Part shown: one piece after another, positions 15,594-27,323 of the stretch
Position numbering within the stretch: the stretch's first letter is position 1
Layout: every line of letters starts with the position of its first letter
DNA from: Escallonia rubra
Taxonomy: Eukaryota > Streptophyta > Magnoliopsida > Escalloniales > Escalloniaceae
Assembly (NCBI GenBank): GCA_033065855.1
Contig: JAVXUO010001066.1
Coordinates: 372,001 to 436,000, forward strand
Direction of reading: 5' to 3'
DNA: 64,000 nucleotides
The notes under the pieces: model-generated
Databases searched by the model: none
What the model was told of the DNA's origin: nothing
What the model saw: only the letters and a program-made list of their open reading frames with translations
Position numbers and translations under genes: made by a program

Positions 15594-18500
15594 ATGAATC
15601 ACCGCGTTCCTGATTTTGAAGATGAGGATTACGCGTTCCCAACATCAGCAGGTCTAGCCAGACCTAAAAAATCCGCATTGTAAGCTTCGAATTCATTTAC
15701 TCTCTACTGTACTGGTAATGATGTAAATCTTGGATTCCGTTAATTTTTGATCGGACGGAAATGGATGATCAGGGGAGCGGACGAGGATATCATGGAGCTG
15801 CGATGGCAGAACGGCCAAGTGGTGGTGCAAAGCCAGAATCAAAGGTCTTTGCTAAAAAAGTCTCACATCGGAGAACCGGCTGTAGTGGTCCAGGGGGACC
15901 AGCCGTCGGGCAGGGAGATCCGATCGGAGGATGAAACGGCGACGAATCATCTGTTTATGCAGGAAGACGAGATGGCGTCGTGGCTTCACTACCCTCTCGA
16001 TGACCCTCCATTTGACCGTGACTTGTACGCCGATCTCCTCTTGCCGTCAACACCCGTGACTGCGGCACCTCCTTCTTACCGCACCGAGGTACGTCCGCCG
16101 CCGCCGGCAGCGGTTGCTCCTCGGCCGCCGATGCCTCCGTCGAGGCGTGTGGACATGGAGACGCCGGCGCAAAAGTTTCAGAATTTTCTGCACTTTTCGA
16201 GGCCCAAGGGGAGGATGGAATCTGGACCGTCGAATTCGAGGAAGGCGGTTAAGGAATCGACGGTTGTGGACTCGAACGACACGCCGGCTATGGGACCCGA
16301 ATCTAGGGTTTCGAATGCTGCGGCGGATAGGCCGGCCCAGGTTTCTGGCCGGAAAATCGGCTCCGGCGCAGTAAACGGCGGTGCTGCTGCCCCGTCATCG
16401 CAAGCCAGGGAGCCGGCTGTCTGCGAGGTAACAGTGACGTCATCGTCTCCAGTTGGCTCGGGAGCCAGCGTCAGTGCAAGCGCTGAGCCGTCACAGAAGA
16501 AGCCGCCGCCGCCGACAATGACAGAGGACGGGAAGCGCAAGGGTAGAGAAGCTGAGGACGCCGACTGTCTCAGTGAGCGTGAGGTACGTTTATGTTTCTC
16601 TCTTTTCTGGTTGCTTAAATATTTATTTTACGGAAAAGACCATTTGCATTTGTAGGGTAATTCAGCTTTTCCGCAAGGAAATTGATAAATTCTATGCTTT
16701 ATTTTTATCATTAAAACGATTACAATTCCCGCATTTTTTAAAATCTGTAACGATAAAACTCACATATAGTAATTCCGTATCTCTAACAGCTTTAACGATA
16801 AAAATGGAACTTAAAATGTGTAGTGACTAGTGAGCAGTGGAGCTTTAACCCTAAAAACTTTTAGCAACGAAATTTGTTTTCTTCTCATTACTAAAAACTT
16901 AACACTAACCTGAACAATTAGCAACGAAATTTGTTTTTTCATTATATAAGCCTGTTTCTTCCTGGTTTATCGTGCGCTGGTGTACGAATTTACGGGCACC
17001 GTAGTAGTTTGGCTGTTTTTGCATGCCACATCATATCCGGGGGAGTACACGTGGCAGTAGGGCGGCGTATCAGTGTTGGAAGACATGACACGTGTATGGT
17101 GTAGAAAACGCAGCCGAATTGATGCGTTTCATGCATGACGATAGGTCCAATGAGCCTTTTACGGTACAAACAAAATTTACGGCGCGGCGGGCACAGACTC
17201 AGATAGAGAAATCGAACAGACAAATCAAAGGCTACTCCGAATTTAGCGCATGTCACGGGACTTTCTTTATTGTGGGTTTCGTTTTGGCCATGATTGTGTC
17301 GCCTCTCCTAAGTAGAGGCTGTGTTTGGGTAAGCTTTTCAATGTGTCAGTCAGTTTTGGTACTTGGTGAATATGAAATGGCTAATCAACTGGTAGAATAT
17401 TACTGTAGAATTTATCCACAAAGAGGCTTACAAGAAATTAATTCCTTGTAGTACCTCCAAGTCAGGAACTTGAATGTCTTCGCCATGCAGAGCTGAACTT
17501 GCAAACGGTGGCTTGTAGTACGTACCATCTTATCTTTGAATCCGAAAATAAAAAGATTTAAAATAGCTGGTCTTAGCCTCTGGTTTCCTTGCTATGTTCA
17601 CCAGACAAAAATTGTAACTCGGTTGCCACTTTTGTAAAAGGGTAAATTACACACGCCCCCCCTGAGGTTTGCCTAAATTACACACGGACCCCCTTATCTT
17701 TTTTAATTACACTAAACTACACTTTTTTATTTTTCCGTTCGAAGAATTAACAGAAGTAAGAAAATGACGCTAATACCCCTGAGAAACAAGTTAATTTACC
17801 CCTCCCTATCTCTCTCTCTCTCTCTCTCTCGAAGCCAAGCAAGCAGCGCCGCAAGCGCGCCCCTGCCCCATCACGGTCACCGCCCAGGCTGATGCCGCCT
17901 CCATCACCGCCGAGCAGACCTGCTCCATCTTCGAGCAGAAGCACGTCTCCCTCTCCTCCGAGTTCACCGCAGATCCAATCACAGCACTCACGGCTTGCCT
18001 CCTCGCTCGAACAGCGCCTCGCCGAGCTCGCCGAGCTTGCCCAGCTCCAGGCCGACAAGCACCAAGGCCATCTCCAATCGGTAATCCATGACAACGGTGT
18101 TTGTGTCAAATTCGGTTCAGATCCTTGCCTTCCAGTTCAGATCCGATTGATCGCCGAAGATGTCCGAGGTGGACGAGGAGTCCAAGCAGGAGTCTTACAC
18201 CGTGGTTCGCGACGGTCCGGCGAGGGCCCCATCGTCAACCGCAACCTCAACCCAGAAACGGTGGCCACGAAATCTGCGGGGAGAGCTTGAAACGTCCGGA
18301 GCAGCTGCCGGCGAAGGACGACAACAGTTAAGCCGCCGGAAAGAGCACCGAACAAACGCCGAACACCGCAAACAGGCCTGCCGGTGCCCAAATCCCGGCC
18401 AACCTTGCCAAAACGGGAGCTGTAACGCCTCCACGAACAGCCCTCTCAGCCCGAACATAAACACCACGAACCGTTATCCTAGGTGCATTTCTAGTCAAAC

Positions 18501-21500
18501 GCAAACCCTGATATCCGCCTCCTTCCCTCAGATCAAAACCCACCATGATGCTCTGATTATCTCTAGAACAGCAGATCTGAAAAAAGAAAAAAAGTTCAGA
18601 TTTGGCATTGCTGGGCGTACGAGTAGACACGAAGCACGTGGTGATGGGTCGTCAGATCTGATCAGGTCCTCTCCAAGGACGCCGAAGGTCGCGCCTCTGG
18701 TGAGGCGTCGGCGGCAGTGGCGGAGCATCGGCGGCAGTCGCTAAGCATTGGGTTGTAAAGAAGAAGAAGAAGAAGAAGAAGAAGAAGAAGAAGAGGGCAT
18801 TTTGGGGATATCATAATAATTGAAAGGTGCCCTAACTTTTCTTAACGGTTCTTTAACGGAACTGGGCTTTATGTAAGACAGTGACAAACCACAGGGAGCG
18901 GAGAGTAATTAAAAAAGATAGGGGGGTCCGTGTGTAATTTAGGCAAACCTCAGGGGGGCCGTGTGTAATTTACCCTTTGTAAAACAGGAGTAACCTTCTC
19001 TGAAGGTGAAGTTCCCTAAGAACTCTTGAGGATCGGGAGGATTCATACTAGCTTGCCTTCAATATTTTACCTTCTTCTCTGTCGATAACTTGCCTTCAAC
19101 TTTTCTACTCGGTCAGTTGATATGTCAACCTTGTCGAGTTTTCCAACTTTTTTCACGCTTGGCGCTGCTTTGTCCTTCTTCTTCCATTCAGTTTTCCCTA
19201 CTACGTTTACACACTCGGAAACATGCATACGAGGGCTAATTGGCTGGTTCTATGGTTATGAGTGGCCTTGTCGGTGGGGGTTTCAAGATGCAAGGAAACA
19301 TGCATAGAGTGACTGCTTTACACTCAGAAACATGCATACGAGGGGTTTCAAGGGCTGGGTGGCTTTGTAGTCTTTCATCCGTAGAGTGACTGCTTTACAC
19401 AGTGACAGCCAAGCTGGTCTGGAAGCACTACAAAGAAAGATAACTCCTCACTGTACGAGTTGGTACTATTTAGTGGTTGTCGTGTATATATGCGAGGAAA
19501 GAGTCGGACTGTAATGCGAAATGATCATGATATATGCATGGATTCCCATGATATATGATCCGAATCTAAAATTCATTATATAGAAGAACGAGTGGTGGCA
19601 GATCGTTCTAGGTTATTAAGATTCACTTTGACTTTTCAAATGTCACCAAATAACTAAAAAAAGCAAGAAAAAACCGATGAATAATAAATACGCTTGTAAC
19701 TCATGACAGCTTGTTGATGCAAATCAAGAACCAACATAACTTGAGACTTTATAGGACATTTAGGTCGTACTGTACAGATGATGGCTGTTTTTTGTCAAGT
19801 ACGAACCATAATTGGTTTTGCGTGAGTCTAATTTTTGAGGTCTTTCATAAGGCGTAATTTTGGTTCTTCAAGTACTTCGGCTAGCAGTGACCACCTAGCT
19901 CAGGATTGGCTAACTTTCTCACCTACTTGCTTCTCACCTACTTTTTCTTTTTCACTTACTATGTTAATTCACCCTTAGGGACGTCACCCCTAGTATAACC
20001 TCCTTAGTCATGCAACATGTAAATTTTGTGGACTGGTTCTTTCTTTGCCTAGAAGTAACCTTTTTAGTTGGCAAATAGCTAACCTTGTCACCTACTTTTC
20101 ATACCCACTTGCTTGTCACCTAGTATATATGTTACTTTCTACTTAAAGAGTATCTCGCCATTAGGTGACCTTGCTACGCTCTAGGGCTTTAAATTTTAAG
20201 TTGGAGGCAATTACTTTCAGAAGCTTATAAGGGCTTTAGTTGTTGCTAGTCTACATCAGTTCTAGGATCAGTGTCAAGTCCTCTCATTATACCTATTAGT
20301 ATTTTCTTTAAGATGGTCCCCGGCAGCGAACGTGATGAGAAGATCCAAGACCACAGTGATAGGATCCATAGACTTGAATGTACAATCCAAGAGATGCGAC
20401 ACGAATTCAGTGACCGCTTCCAACGAGCTGAAGATCGCTTTCAACGTATTGAAGATCATGTGGCGAGAACTGAAGACATGTTGCATACTTTACTGGAAAG
20501 AAATTCAAGCACACCTGAAAAAACTTCGCACGAGGATGATGATGAGATTAACTATTTAGACCAAGAGGACGAGGTCAAATACACAGCGACCGGGATTGAT
20601 GAACAAGAGGAAGATGACATTGAAGAAGCAAAGGTGATTAATGTTGGACACAAAATATGTTGAACGGACGTGATGAGTGGACAGTGAAAGCCTGAGCACA
20701 TCATAGTATTGGACCATAATTTAGCTGGCTTTGATAACTCAATAGAAACAAAGATGTATAATTTAATTGCCATACTAAACTTCTGAGTCCATTATACCAT
20801 AAACGTCGGTCTCATGTACGAAAAGCCGTATTTCCTAATGTCACCCCTTCTGCTCTGGTATAGATACCAATGTTCTGATAACCAAGCTCAAAGACTGAGA
20901 AACAGCATGCTTTACTGCTACAAATTTCATGAATTGGATTCTCAGAATTTTTAGAGATTCATGGAAATTTAGAACCCATATAGTCTTTTAGTTCATGCCT
21001 TGGTTGTATATAAGTATAGTTAACACTAGTACTAAGGAAATCAGGGCCCTGCTAGTATTAGCTCAACAATTTTCTTACTTGACGAGTTCATCAAATTGTA
21101 GTTTTTTACAGCCTTAGTGTACTTCGCCGCAAAGTAGCTTCCTTTGTCCTTGAGTAGCTAGACTTCTTATCTACGAGTTTGTCTACTTCACCCTTAAATG
21201 CTTCACCAGCCTTGTTTATGGTACATTAGAGTGCTGCAACAGGAGAGGTGTTCTTTAGCTAGCTCTTTACGGTTTCTCTCTGTTTTGGCTTGGACACTAG
21301 CCTTTCTTGCTGGATGTCTCAGAGTTCTGACTTTTTTTTCACTGGAGGCTATCATTCCCATCTGTTGCTATTTGCTGGAAACTACAAATTTTCAGGCCTA
21401 CAACCTGCTCAAATTTGTAGCAGTTGCTGGTCGATTCAATTTTCAGCTGTCAACATGAGCTATCAATCAGCATTAGTCTCCCAATCAGAGATTGATAGAT

Positions 21501-23668
21501 CTTACTCGGAAGAGATCGGCAAGTCTGGGTGCTAGACGACTTTCTCACTTATAGAAAATCAGGCCCCTGCTACTATAGATCACAGTCAATGGTATTACAG
21601 AGAAACCTCTTTCAGTCACTTAAATTCTAGCTCCTAGATTACTTACTAGTTCAACACCCCTAAGGTTGACATTTCATGTTACTGACTGCGTTTTGTGTAA
21701 AATATGTTTGCATTGCTTATTCTTCTCCCTTTAGTTTATTGTAGCTTGTCTTAAGCGTCGTATTTTTTTTCTGCCAATAGGATGTCGAGTTTGAGTCTGC
21801 TGATGCTAAGAAGCAAGCTCGTGGATCAACATCTACAAAGAGATCACGAGCTGCGGAGGTTCACAATCTTTCAGAAAGGGTTTGTACTTCAGCATATTTA
21901 GAACTATTGAGTATTGAGTTGTTCTTGCGTGATCTTTTCCTCAGTGGGTTGCATCTCATGCAGAAACGCCGAGATAGGATAAATGAAAAAATGAAGGCTT
22001 TGCAGGAACTTATACCTCGTTGCAACAAGGTTTGTTATCCATAATTGTCTTTTGCTTTTATGTAACCATAGCAGTACTTGTGTACTGAATTAGATGCTTT
22101 AGTTCATTTCTTCCTAATATCTAATTTCCAATGTCTGCTTCTCTTTGCTTATGTGCGTCCCAGTCGGACAAAGCTTCAATGCTGGATGAGGCTATCGAGT
22201 ACTTGAAATCACTTCAAATGCAGGTGCAGGTATAACTCTCTCTCCCTTTCCTCCTCCCCCCTCTCTCTATACATATATGGTCAAGGGTGAAAATACAATA
22301 TCTTAGGATAGGTATACCTTTTTCCTTTTGGAGGAACATAATTTTGGGAAACAGAAGTCTAGAGAAAACTATTTTCCCTTTTGCCAAACTACCACAAGCC
22401 AATCCAATCCAGAAAGTGGAAAAGGAGAGGGCGCTACTTCAACCCAAATGTCGTCTTTAACAGGCCGCCCTCTCAAGCAGAGGGGTGGGCACAATGATAT
22501 CTAGCTCCAACATCATTTGCAGGTTTGGGTCTCTGGGCATGCACAATGATATCTAGCTCTTACAATCACATAACAGTGACAAATTTGCACAATCATGTTA
22601 ATGCCAAAATAAAGTGGGAGAAGGCACCCTTTCTTCATGAAACAGAATCTAGATAACTCCTTCACTATTTACTTGTACGCATGATTAAGGCGACCACGTT
22701 CCATCCTGAAAATTAGTTTTCCGTATAGATAGTGCTGATCAATCACAAGTATAATGCAAGCACTGCATTGGATCTTGGTGTTGAGTTACACTGCTCAAAC
22801 CTTCTTTAGTGTGTAGCTTAAGTTTCTGACTTGTAAGAATTTTCAGCTTGTGTGTTTTAAAGGAAGAAACTAAACTCGTAAACACTTCTGCAGATGATGT
22901 CCATGGGATGTAGCATGGTCCCAGTAATGTTTCCTGGTGTTCAGCAGTACATGCCACCGATGGGTATGGGTATGGGTATGGGTATGGGGATGGGAATGGG
23001 AATGAGCATGGACATGGGCATGAACCGTCCTATGGTTCCATTTCCCTCTGTTTTACCAGGTTCAGCTATGCAATCCCAAGCTGCAGCAGCACATTTGGGT
23101 CCAAGGTTCCCTATGCCAGCCTTTCATATGCCACCAGTTCCTGTAACTGATCCAAGCAGAAATTTAGCTACTAATCCCTCAGATCTCATGCTAAACTCAC
23201 TTGTTTCACAAACTTCTAACCAGCCACGAATTCCACATTTTGCTGATCCATATCAACAGTATCTTGGTCTCCATCACACACAAGTACCACTACATCAGGT
23301 ATGTTTGAACTTTTGTCTGTAATTTAGAGCTTTGATAGGCTCCTAATGTCGGTGGGGCATTTTCATATGTAGTCTAAATTAACCATTTTTGTAAAGGATA
23401 CACTCCTTCAACTGATTATAAATTCCACAAGCCAAAATTTGGAACATTACCAGCTAGAGATTGCTATGTAACTAAGAGGCACAAGCCTGAGATGTTGTAA
23501 AAGTTCATTTTTCATCTATTTTGGTGTCCAGAAATATGCAAGTAAAAACTTCAGTGGTGCATTTCTTTCCGCAGAATCAGTCAAGTAAAAATTGACCGAG
23601 TTCATTTCTTCCCGCAGAATCAATCAGTGGTGCAACCCAGTACCAATAAGCAGAGTAGCGGCAGATAA
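15594..23668 (+). CDS. PIF1: Phytochrome-interacting bHLH factor PIF1/PIL5
   Basis: Nuclear bHLH regulator that binds G-boxes and represses germination and greening until phytochrome triggers its 26S-proteasome breakdown. Exons 15594-15679, 15773-16583, 21781-21879, 21964-22029, 22164-22229, 22894-23298 and 23618-23668 join in frame (1584 nt, 527 aa). Seen: N-terminal [13 protein letters not shown]; the phyB-binding APB motif ELRWQNGQ at 37-44 (Arg where Leu is usual); the PIF1-type block [13 protein letters not shown] at 92-104; the bHLH at about 322-372 with the G-box contact set His327, Glu331, Arg335; then MMSMGC and a Met-Gly repeat at about 399-418. The third coding intron is 5.2 kb and holds a Pack-MULE and an unexplained ORF. 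The last exon has two possible acceptors. The start is the first ATG after the leader intron. The APB form and PIF1-type blocks favour PIF1 over PIF3/4/5. Confidence 0.95.
16584..17639. other. PIF1 intron 3, 5' part
   Basis: Non-coding, mostly AT-rich. It holds two G-boxes (annotated separately) and a repeated phrase TTAGCAACGAAATTTGTTTT at 16861-16880 and 16918-16937. I see no exon between 16583 and 21781 that would continue the PIF1 frame. Confidence 0.6.
17048..17094 (+). promoter_or_regulatory. Paired G-boxes inside PIF1 intron 3
   Basis: Two perfect CACGTG motifs lie at 17048-17053 and 17089-17094, with 35 bases between them. PIF proteins bind this core, so intronic auto- or cross-regulation is conceivable. 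The palindrome is short and chance occurrence is possible. Confidence 0.3.
17882..18080 (+). pseudogene. Captured fragment of NUCLEAR PORE ANCHOR (TPR-like) gene
   Basis: In frame from 17882 the translation reads [20 protein letters not shown] then HVSLSSEF. After one frameshift near 17960 it continues [19 protein letters not shown] and [12 protein letters not shown], then meets a donor-like GTAATC at 18081. This order and wording matches the N-terminal coiled coil of plant NUA, the TPR homologue of the nuclear pore basket, as I know that family. Only about 65 residues are present and the frame is broken, so it is a captured, non-functional piece. Downstream GC-rich sequence (18160-18480) may be a second captured piece that I do not recognise. 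Confidence 0.75.
18759..18794 (+). repeat. (GAA)n microsatellite
   Basis: About twelve uninterrupted AAG/GAA units near the right arm of the Pack-MULE. Confidence 0.9.
20313..20663 (+). CDS. Unexplained acidic coiled-coil ORF within PIF1 intron 3
   Basis: An ATG-started frame of 116 residues lies in PIF1 intron 3. Its middle is heptad-like and charged ([20 protein letters not shown]), and its C-terminal third is very acidic ([17 protein letters not shown]). It resembles the coiled-coil N-terminus seen in some retroelement gag proteins, but I cannot assign a family. There is no splice signal linking it to PIF1 in frame. It may be a gag remnant, a nested gene or chance. Confidence 0.25.
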   Translation: MVPGSERDEKIQDHSDRIHRLECTIQEMRHEFSDRFQRAEDRFQRIEDHVARTEDMLHTLLERNSSTPEKTSHEDDDEINYLDQEDEVKYTATGIDEQEEDDIEEAKVINVGHKIC

Positions 23669-23696
23669 ATTGGGAATCCTGAGAGTCAATAATCTG

Positions 23697-24035
23697 GTAT
23701 GCTTGTTTATCGATAATATATTCCTGTAGATGTAAGGATAAAGATTTTGAGGCTACAACAACTCTATTTAAGCTAAACAGTGCCCAAATAGCCTGCTCTT
23801 ATACTCGTACGAGTCTAGCAATCAATCTTGATGGAGAAAGCCTGGAATACATTTGGACTGTTCGAAAGAATAGATACTTGCTGTTTCTAAATTTTGGCAT
23901 TCTCTTTATGTCGTTAGCATTAGCGGCTTGAGGAACGGCAGTGCATCATGTTAACTTAAGCTAATTTGAGTGAGAGTTTTGCTTGGAGCATATTGGTACT
24001 ACAACATTGTTCATAGTAAATCTCTGTGTTTGCAG
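23697..24035 (+). other. Probable 3' UTR intron of PIF1
   Basis: After the stop at 23668 a donor (CTGGTATGC) near 23697 and an acceptor (TTTGCAG) near 24035 could define a 3' UTR intron. The following sequence continues as an AT-rich 3' UTR. An intron this far downstream of a stop can make a transcript sensitive to nonsense-mediated decay. Confidence 0.35.
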
Positions 24036-24506
24036 GTTGATTTTTGGGTAGCTTGAAAATGAAAGGCTTTGGCCGACTAAATTTTGTAGTGTAAGAGGGA
24101 CGAGGATCTGAGTGCAGTCTACACCGGATGGTTAATATTATATAGCACGGCTCAAATGTAAATATTTCCCGTATAATTTCTTTAATTATTGTTCTTTGAA
24201 TTGTCCATCTTAAAATTTATATATGGGATCTGCTTCAGAATCAAAACTGAATGATAGCTCAAAAGAATCATGCACCTGTCTCAGGGATGGGGCTAGGTTT
24301 GTTTATAGGGGAAATTGCGATATATGGTTTGAGATTATCTCCTGCTGTTTGTCTTCTACTTCGATTGTTGCAGGCCCTATACATATAGCTGGGGATATCA
24401 CAGAACTTGATTTCCTGCTCCTTGATTGTAGCTCTTTCACGATTATGAAGAATGGTGACCTTTCATTACACTTGCCTAAGAGTTCGAGTAATCGAGTGTG
24501 TACTCA

Positions 24507-24558
<52 letters not shown>
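24507..24558 (+). repeat. Compound (CT)n(CA)n microsatellite
   Basis: A CT run passes directly into a CA run, with no interruption. Confidence 0.95.
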
Positions 24559-24561
<3 letters not shown>

Positions 24562-24875
24562 TTACACGTTGCACACTCTTGCTTTATATTCTCTGCAATT
24601 GTGGGTTGTGATGTTTGTTAAATTGAGAGGAGGGTTTCTGAGGTATATTGACTTTAACAAAAGTTGTATGCATCAGGAGGTAACATAACCGCAAAATCTG
24701 CAGAGAAGAATGTAATTGGACCAATAAAAGGTGTTAGGGTCTGCGCAGAAGTAACTTAACCAAAATGGTTTTAGAGCTTAAGCAATCTGAGAGTTAAGGT
24801 CGTGATGATTTAAAAACTTCACCATTTATGGTGTTTTCCGCACCTAATTTTTACATATAACAAAGACACTCGATT

Positions 24876-25200
24876 TTCTTGTTATGGTGACTGGTGTCCT
24901 AGATTATGATGGCTTGTTGGTATCTGGTAGCGTGGTGGTCAGGGTGAAGTGAAGGTGGTGGTATGGCCGCAAGTTTACCGGTTAGTTCGTGCGGCTTGTG
25001 TATATTATGGTGACGGTTACATCCCTGATTATCACGACTCGAAGGAATCTGGTACTAATGGTCATAATACGGCCGCAAACTTGAGCCGGTTAGTTTAAGC
25101 AAGACTTGTTTATCGTAATGACCGGTGTCTGGTAACAACAAAAAAAATTGGTGCTTATTGTGGAAGCGGTGTAGCCGCTAAACTAGTGGTGGGTAACAGC
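24876..25200. repeat. Imperfect tandem triplication downstream of PIF1
   Basis: Three diverged units of roughly 85-130 bases each start with TTATGGTGAC or TAATGACCGGTG, contain ATCTGGTA, and include GGCCGCAA(G/A)(T/C)TT followed by CCGGTTAGTT. No coding frame spans them. Confidence 0.5.
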
Positions 25201-25875
25201 GATGGAGTTGTGACTTCAGACTGTTTGAAGTCCTATTTGGTAGTTTGGAATTGTTGCTGGTGATTTATCATTCGAAACGATGCGACATATATTAATGGGT
25301 TAATTATACATATGTCCCTGAGGTTAGAGTATAATTACAGACAATGACACTAAATTTCAAAAGGTATAAGCCTTGTCCTTCCGTCCTTTGTCCGTTAAAA
25401 AATTATACATTTTGATGATGTCATTTGTTATGTATTTTTAAAATACCAATACTACCCTTAATACATATTTAAAACCTATTTTTTTTTCTTAAAAAAAATC
25501 CTAATTTTTTCAAACTCTATCTTTCTCTCTCCAACCCCCCTTACACTCTCTCTTTCTGCAACTCCCCAACCCGTCGCCGCCCCTCACGATCAAAGGGACG
25601 CCAATGAATTCAATATCGGTGGTTCTCGCTGTCCGATCTGTTCTACCTTCACGAGACCTTTTCCCAAAGTATTCGCGCAGAAGATTACTCAGATTGTCTA
25701 TTTTATGCACAATTTGACGTTGGCCTCTTGCAATGAGTAGTACCTCTTAATGAAAACATAAACAATCAAAATACAGTTCAATTCATTAATGAGATATTGG
25801 ATTGAACAAAGAAGCAATCATGAAAGTTGCAAATTTATAGATGGATTGCTAGCGACCTTCCCTGGCTTACACCAA

Positions 25876-26118
25876 CTATCGAAGACTTGCAGTTCGGGTG
25901 TGGGGTTGCAACACCAATTTGTTAGAGGCCGATTCTTTGATGATGAGGCGTGTGCGGGGCATGAACTGTTCACGGAGCTGCTTCCTACACTTGTTGGGGA
26001 TGTTGTTTCTGGGGATCACGAACCGTTCCCTCGGCGACACGTTGTCACTGATCTCGTGCATTTCTCCGTCGACCACCCACCACTCCGACTTGTCATCGGG
26101 CTTTTTCATTCTTGACAT
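25876..26118 (-). pseudogene. Captured gene fragment, conserved plant protein of unknown name
   Basis: Reading from 26118 the frame gives MSRMKKPDDKSEWWVVDGEM, then HEISDNVSPRERFVIPRNNI and PNKCRKQLREQFMPRTRL. The dense aromatic and basic pattern looks like a real conserved protein rather than chance, but I cannot name the gene with confidence. A second piece at 25510-25710 (-) may belong to the same parent. No promoter or full ORF is present, so it is treated as a transposon-captured fragment. Confidence 0.5.
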
Positions 26119-26577
26119 GGGGGCTTGGGCTTGGGCTACCGCCGGAGTGGGGCGAGGGAGGGGGCTTGGGCTGCCGGCGGCGTGTGGTGAGGGAGTGGGC
26201 GGCGAGACCCTAATTTCAAATCTGGAAACCAAATTAAGTTTCAAAACCCTAATTTGAAAATTAAGGTTTTGAAATTCCTAATTTTAAGGTTTCAAAACCC
26301 TAATTTTCAAATTAGGGTTGGATTTTGAAACCTTAATTTTTAAATCAGGGTATGAAATCCTCCTAACTTCAGGGTTTCAAACCCTAATTTTAATCCTAAT
26401 TTGAAGAGAAATTGGGGAAGAGATAAGTGAATGGCATCTGAAAAATTAAGTTCCTAAATCATGGGCAATTTAGTCTTTTCGTTTGAAACCGTTATGTATT
26501 TGTATTTTTCGTCTGGTCAACGGACATAAATGTAATTTGTCCAAACTATTGACCTTACCTGTAATTATACCATAATC

Positions 26578-27323
26578 CAGTGTTATTAAAGGTGCAGGCG
26601 CACCTAAGGCGCAAAAGGTCCCTGGAGCCTAGGCGCAGACGCGCCCCTTTTCGAAGCAAGGCGCAATATTAAAATATATAAAAATAAATAAATAAAAGTG
26701 CATTAAATAAAAAAAATTAAGTAAAAAAAATTTAGAACATGACAATTAACAAACTTCTAAACATTAGAGAAAGTTTCAAATAACAACATTCTAATTTAAA
26801 AAGCTTTCAACAATAAAAAAAAATCTACTTTTAAAAATAAGATCGATCTTAATGGGAATTGGCATAATATAGGGACTAAAAATTCAAATCTTTTCTCAAG
26901 ACTGAGCTTTGGCCTTATGAACAATATAAAGTGAAGCTAACAAATCAGTTAGGTCTCCTAATTTAGCCATGTGTGCTCTGTCTTCAACAACTTTCACAAA
27001 AAGGTTAACGTAGTTGGTGAGCAATTAGCAATAAAAAGTGTTTTATCGCTAACAAATCAGTTAGGTTTAATATTTTAGTCTTAAAAAAAAGTGTTTTGAC
27101 TTGGTAAAGACAAAAAGGGTAAAAATACTAAAAGAGAAATCAACGGTCCACGTGAAGACATGAAGCCAAATCGAACGGTTACACATCGTGCGCCTAGCTA
27201 TGCGCCTAGCGCCTGGGCGCACAAGGCGTGCGCCTTATTGAAGGCGTTGCGCTTAGGCCTAGGCGAGGCGCGCTATGTGTGCCTAGCTACGCCTTGCGCC
27301 TAGGCGCACCTTTTATAACATTG
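26578..27323. mobile_element. hAT-like MITE nested in the MULE
   Basis: It begins CAGTGTTATTAAAGGTGC and ends GCACCTTTTATAACATTG, inverted hAT-type termini. The subterminal zones are full of GCGCCTAGGCGC-type words on both sides, while the middle is AT-rich. The flanks CCATAATC and CCCTAACC match at 6 of 8 positions, a decayed 8-bp target duplication. The sister MULE copy at 36545-36560 is uninterrupted at this point, which confirms an insertion. Confidence 0.8.

Larger units (their letters stand above)
17640..18975. mobile_element. Pack-MULE in PIF1 intron 3
   Basis: A 1336-bp element with long inverted ends: the left starts GGGTAAATTACACACG and the right ends TGTGTAATTTACCC, with similarity running for roughly 65 bases (CCCCCTGAGGTTTGCC appears inverted). 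A perfect 9-bp target duplication TTTGTAAAA flanks it (17631-17639 and 18976-18984), the hallmark of Mutator-like elements. The interior is GC-rich and coding-like, unlike the intron around it, and carries a fragment resembling the NUA gene. A GAA repeat (18759-18794) sits near the right arm. No transposase is present. It lies in the PIF1 sense strand but between exons. Confidence 0.88.

Noticed and set aside
16178..16540. Minus-strand ORF of 120 codons
   Set aside because: Antisense shadow of PIF1 coding exon 2.
24223..24688. Two overlapping ORFs with His-Thr repeats
   Set aside because: They run through a CT/CA microsatellite in the PIF1 downstream region; no conserved motif.
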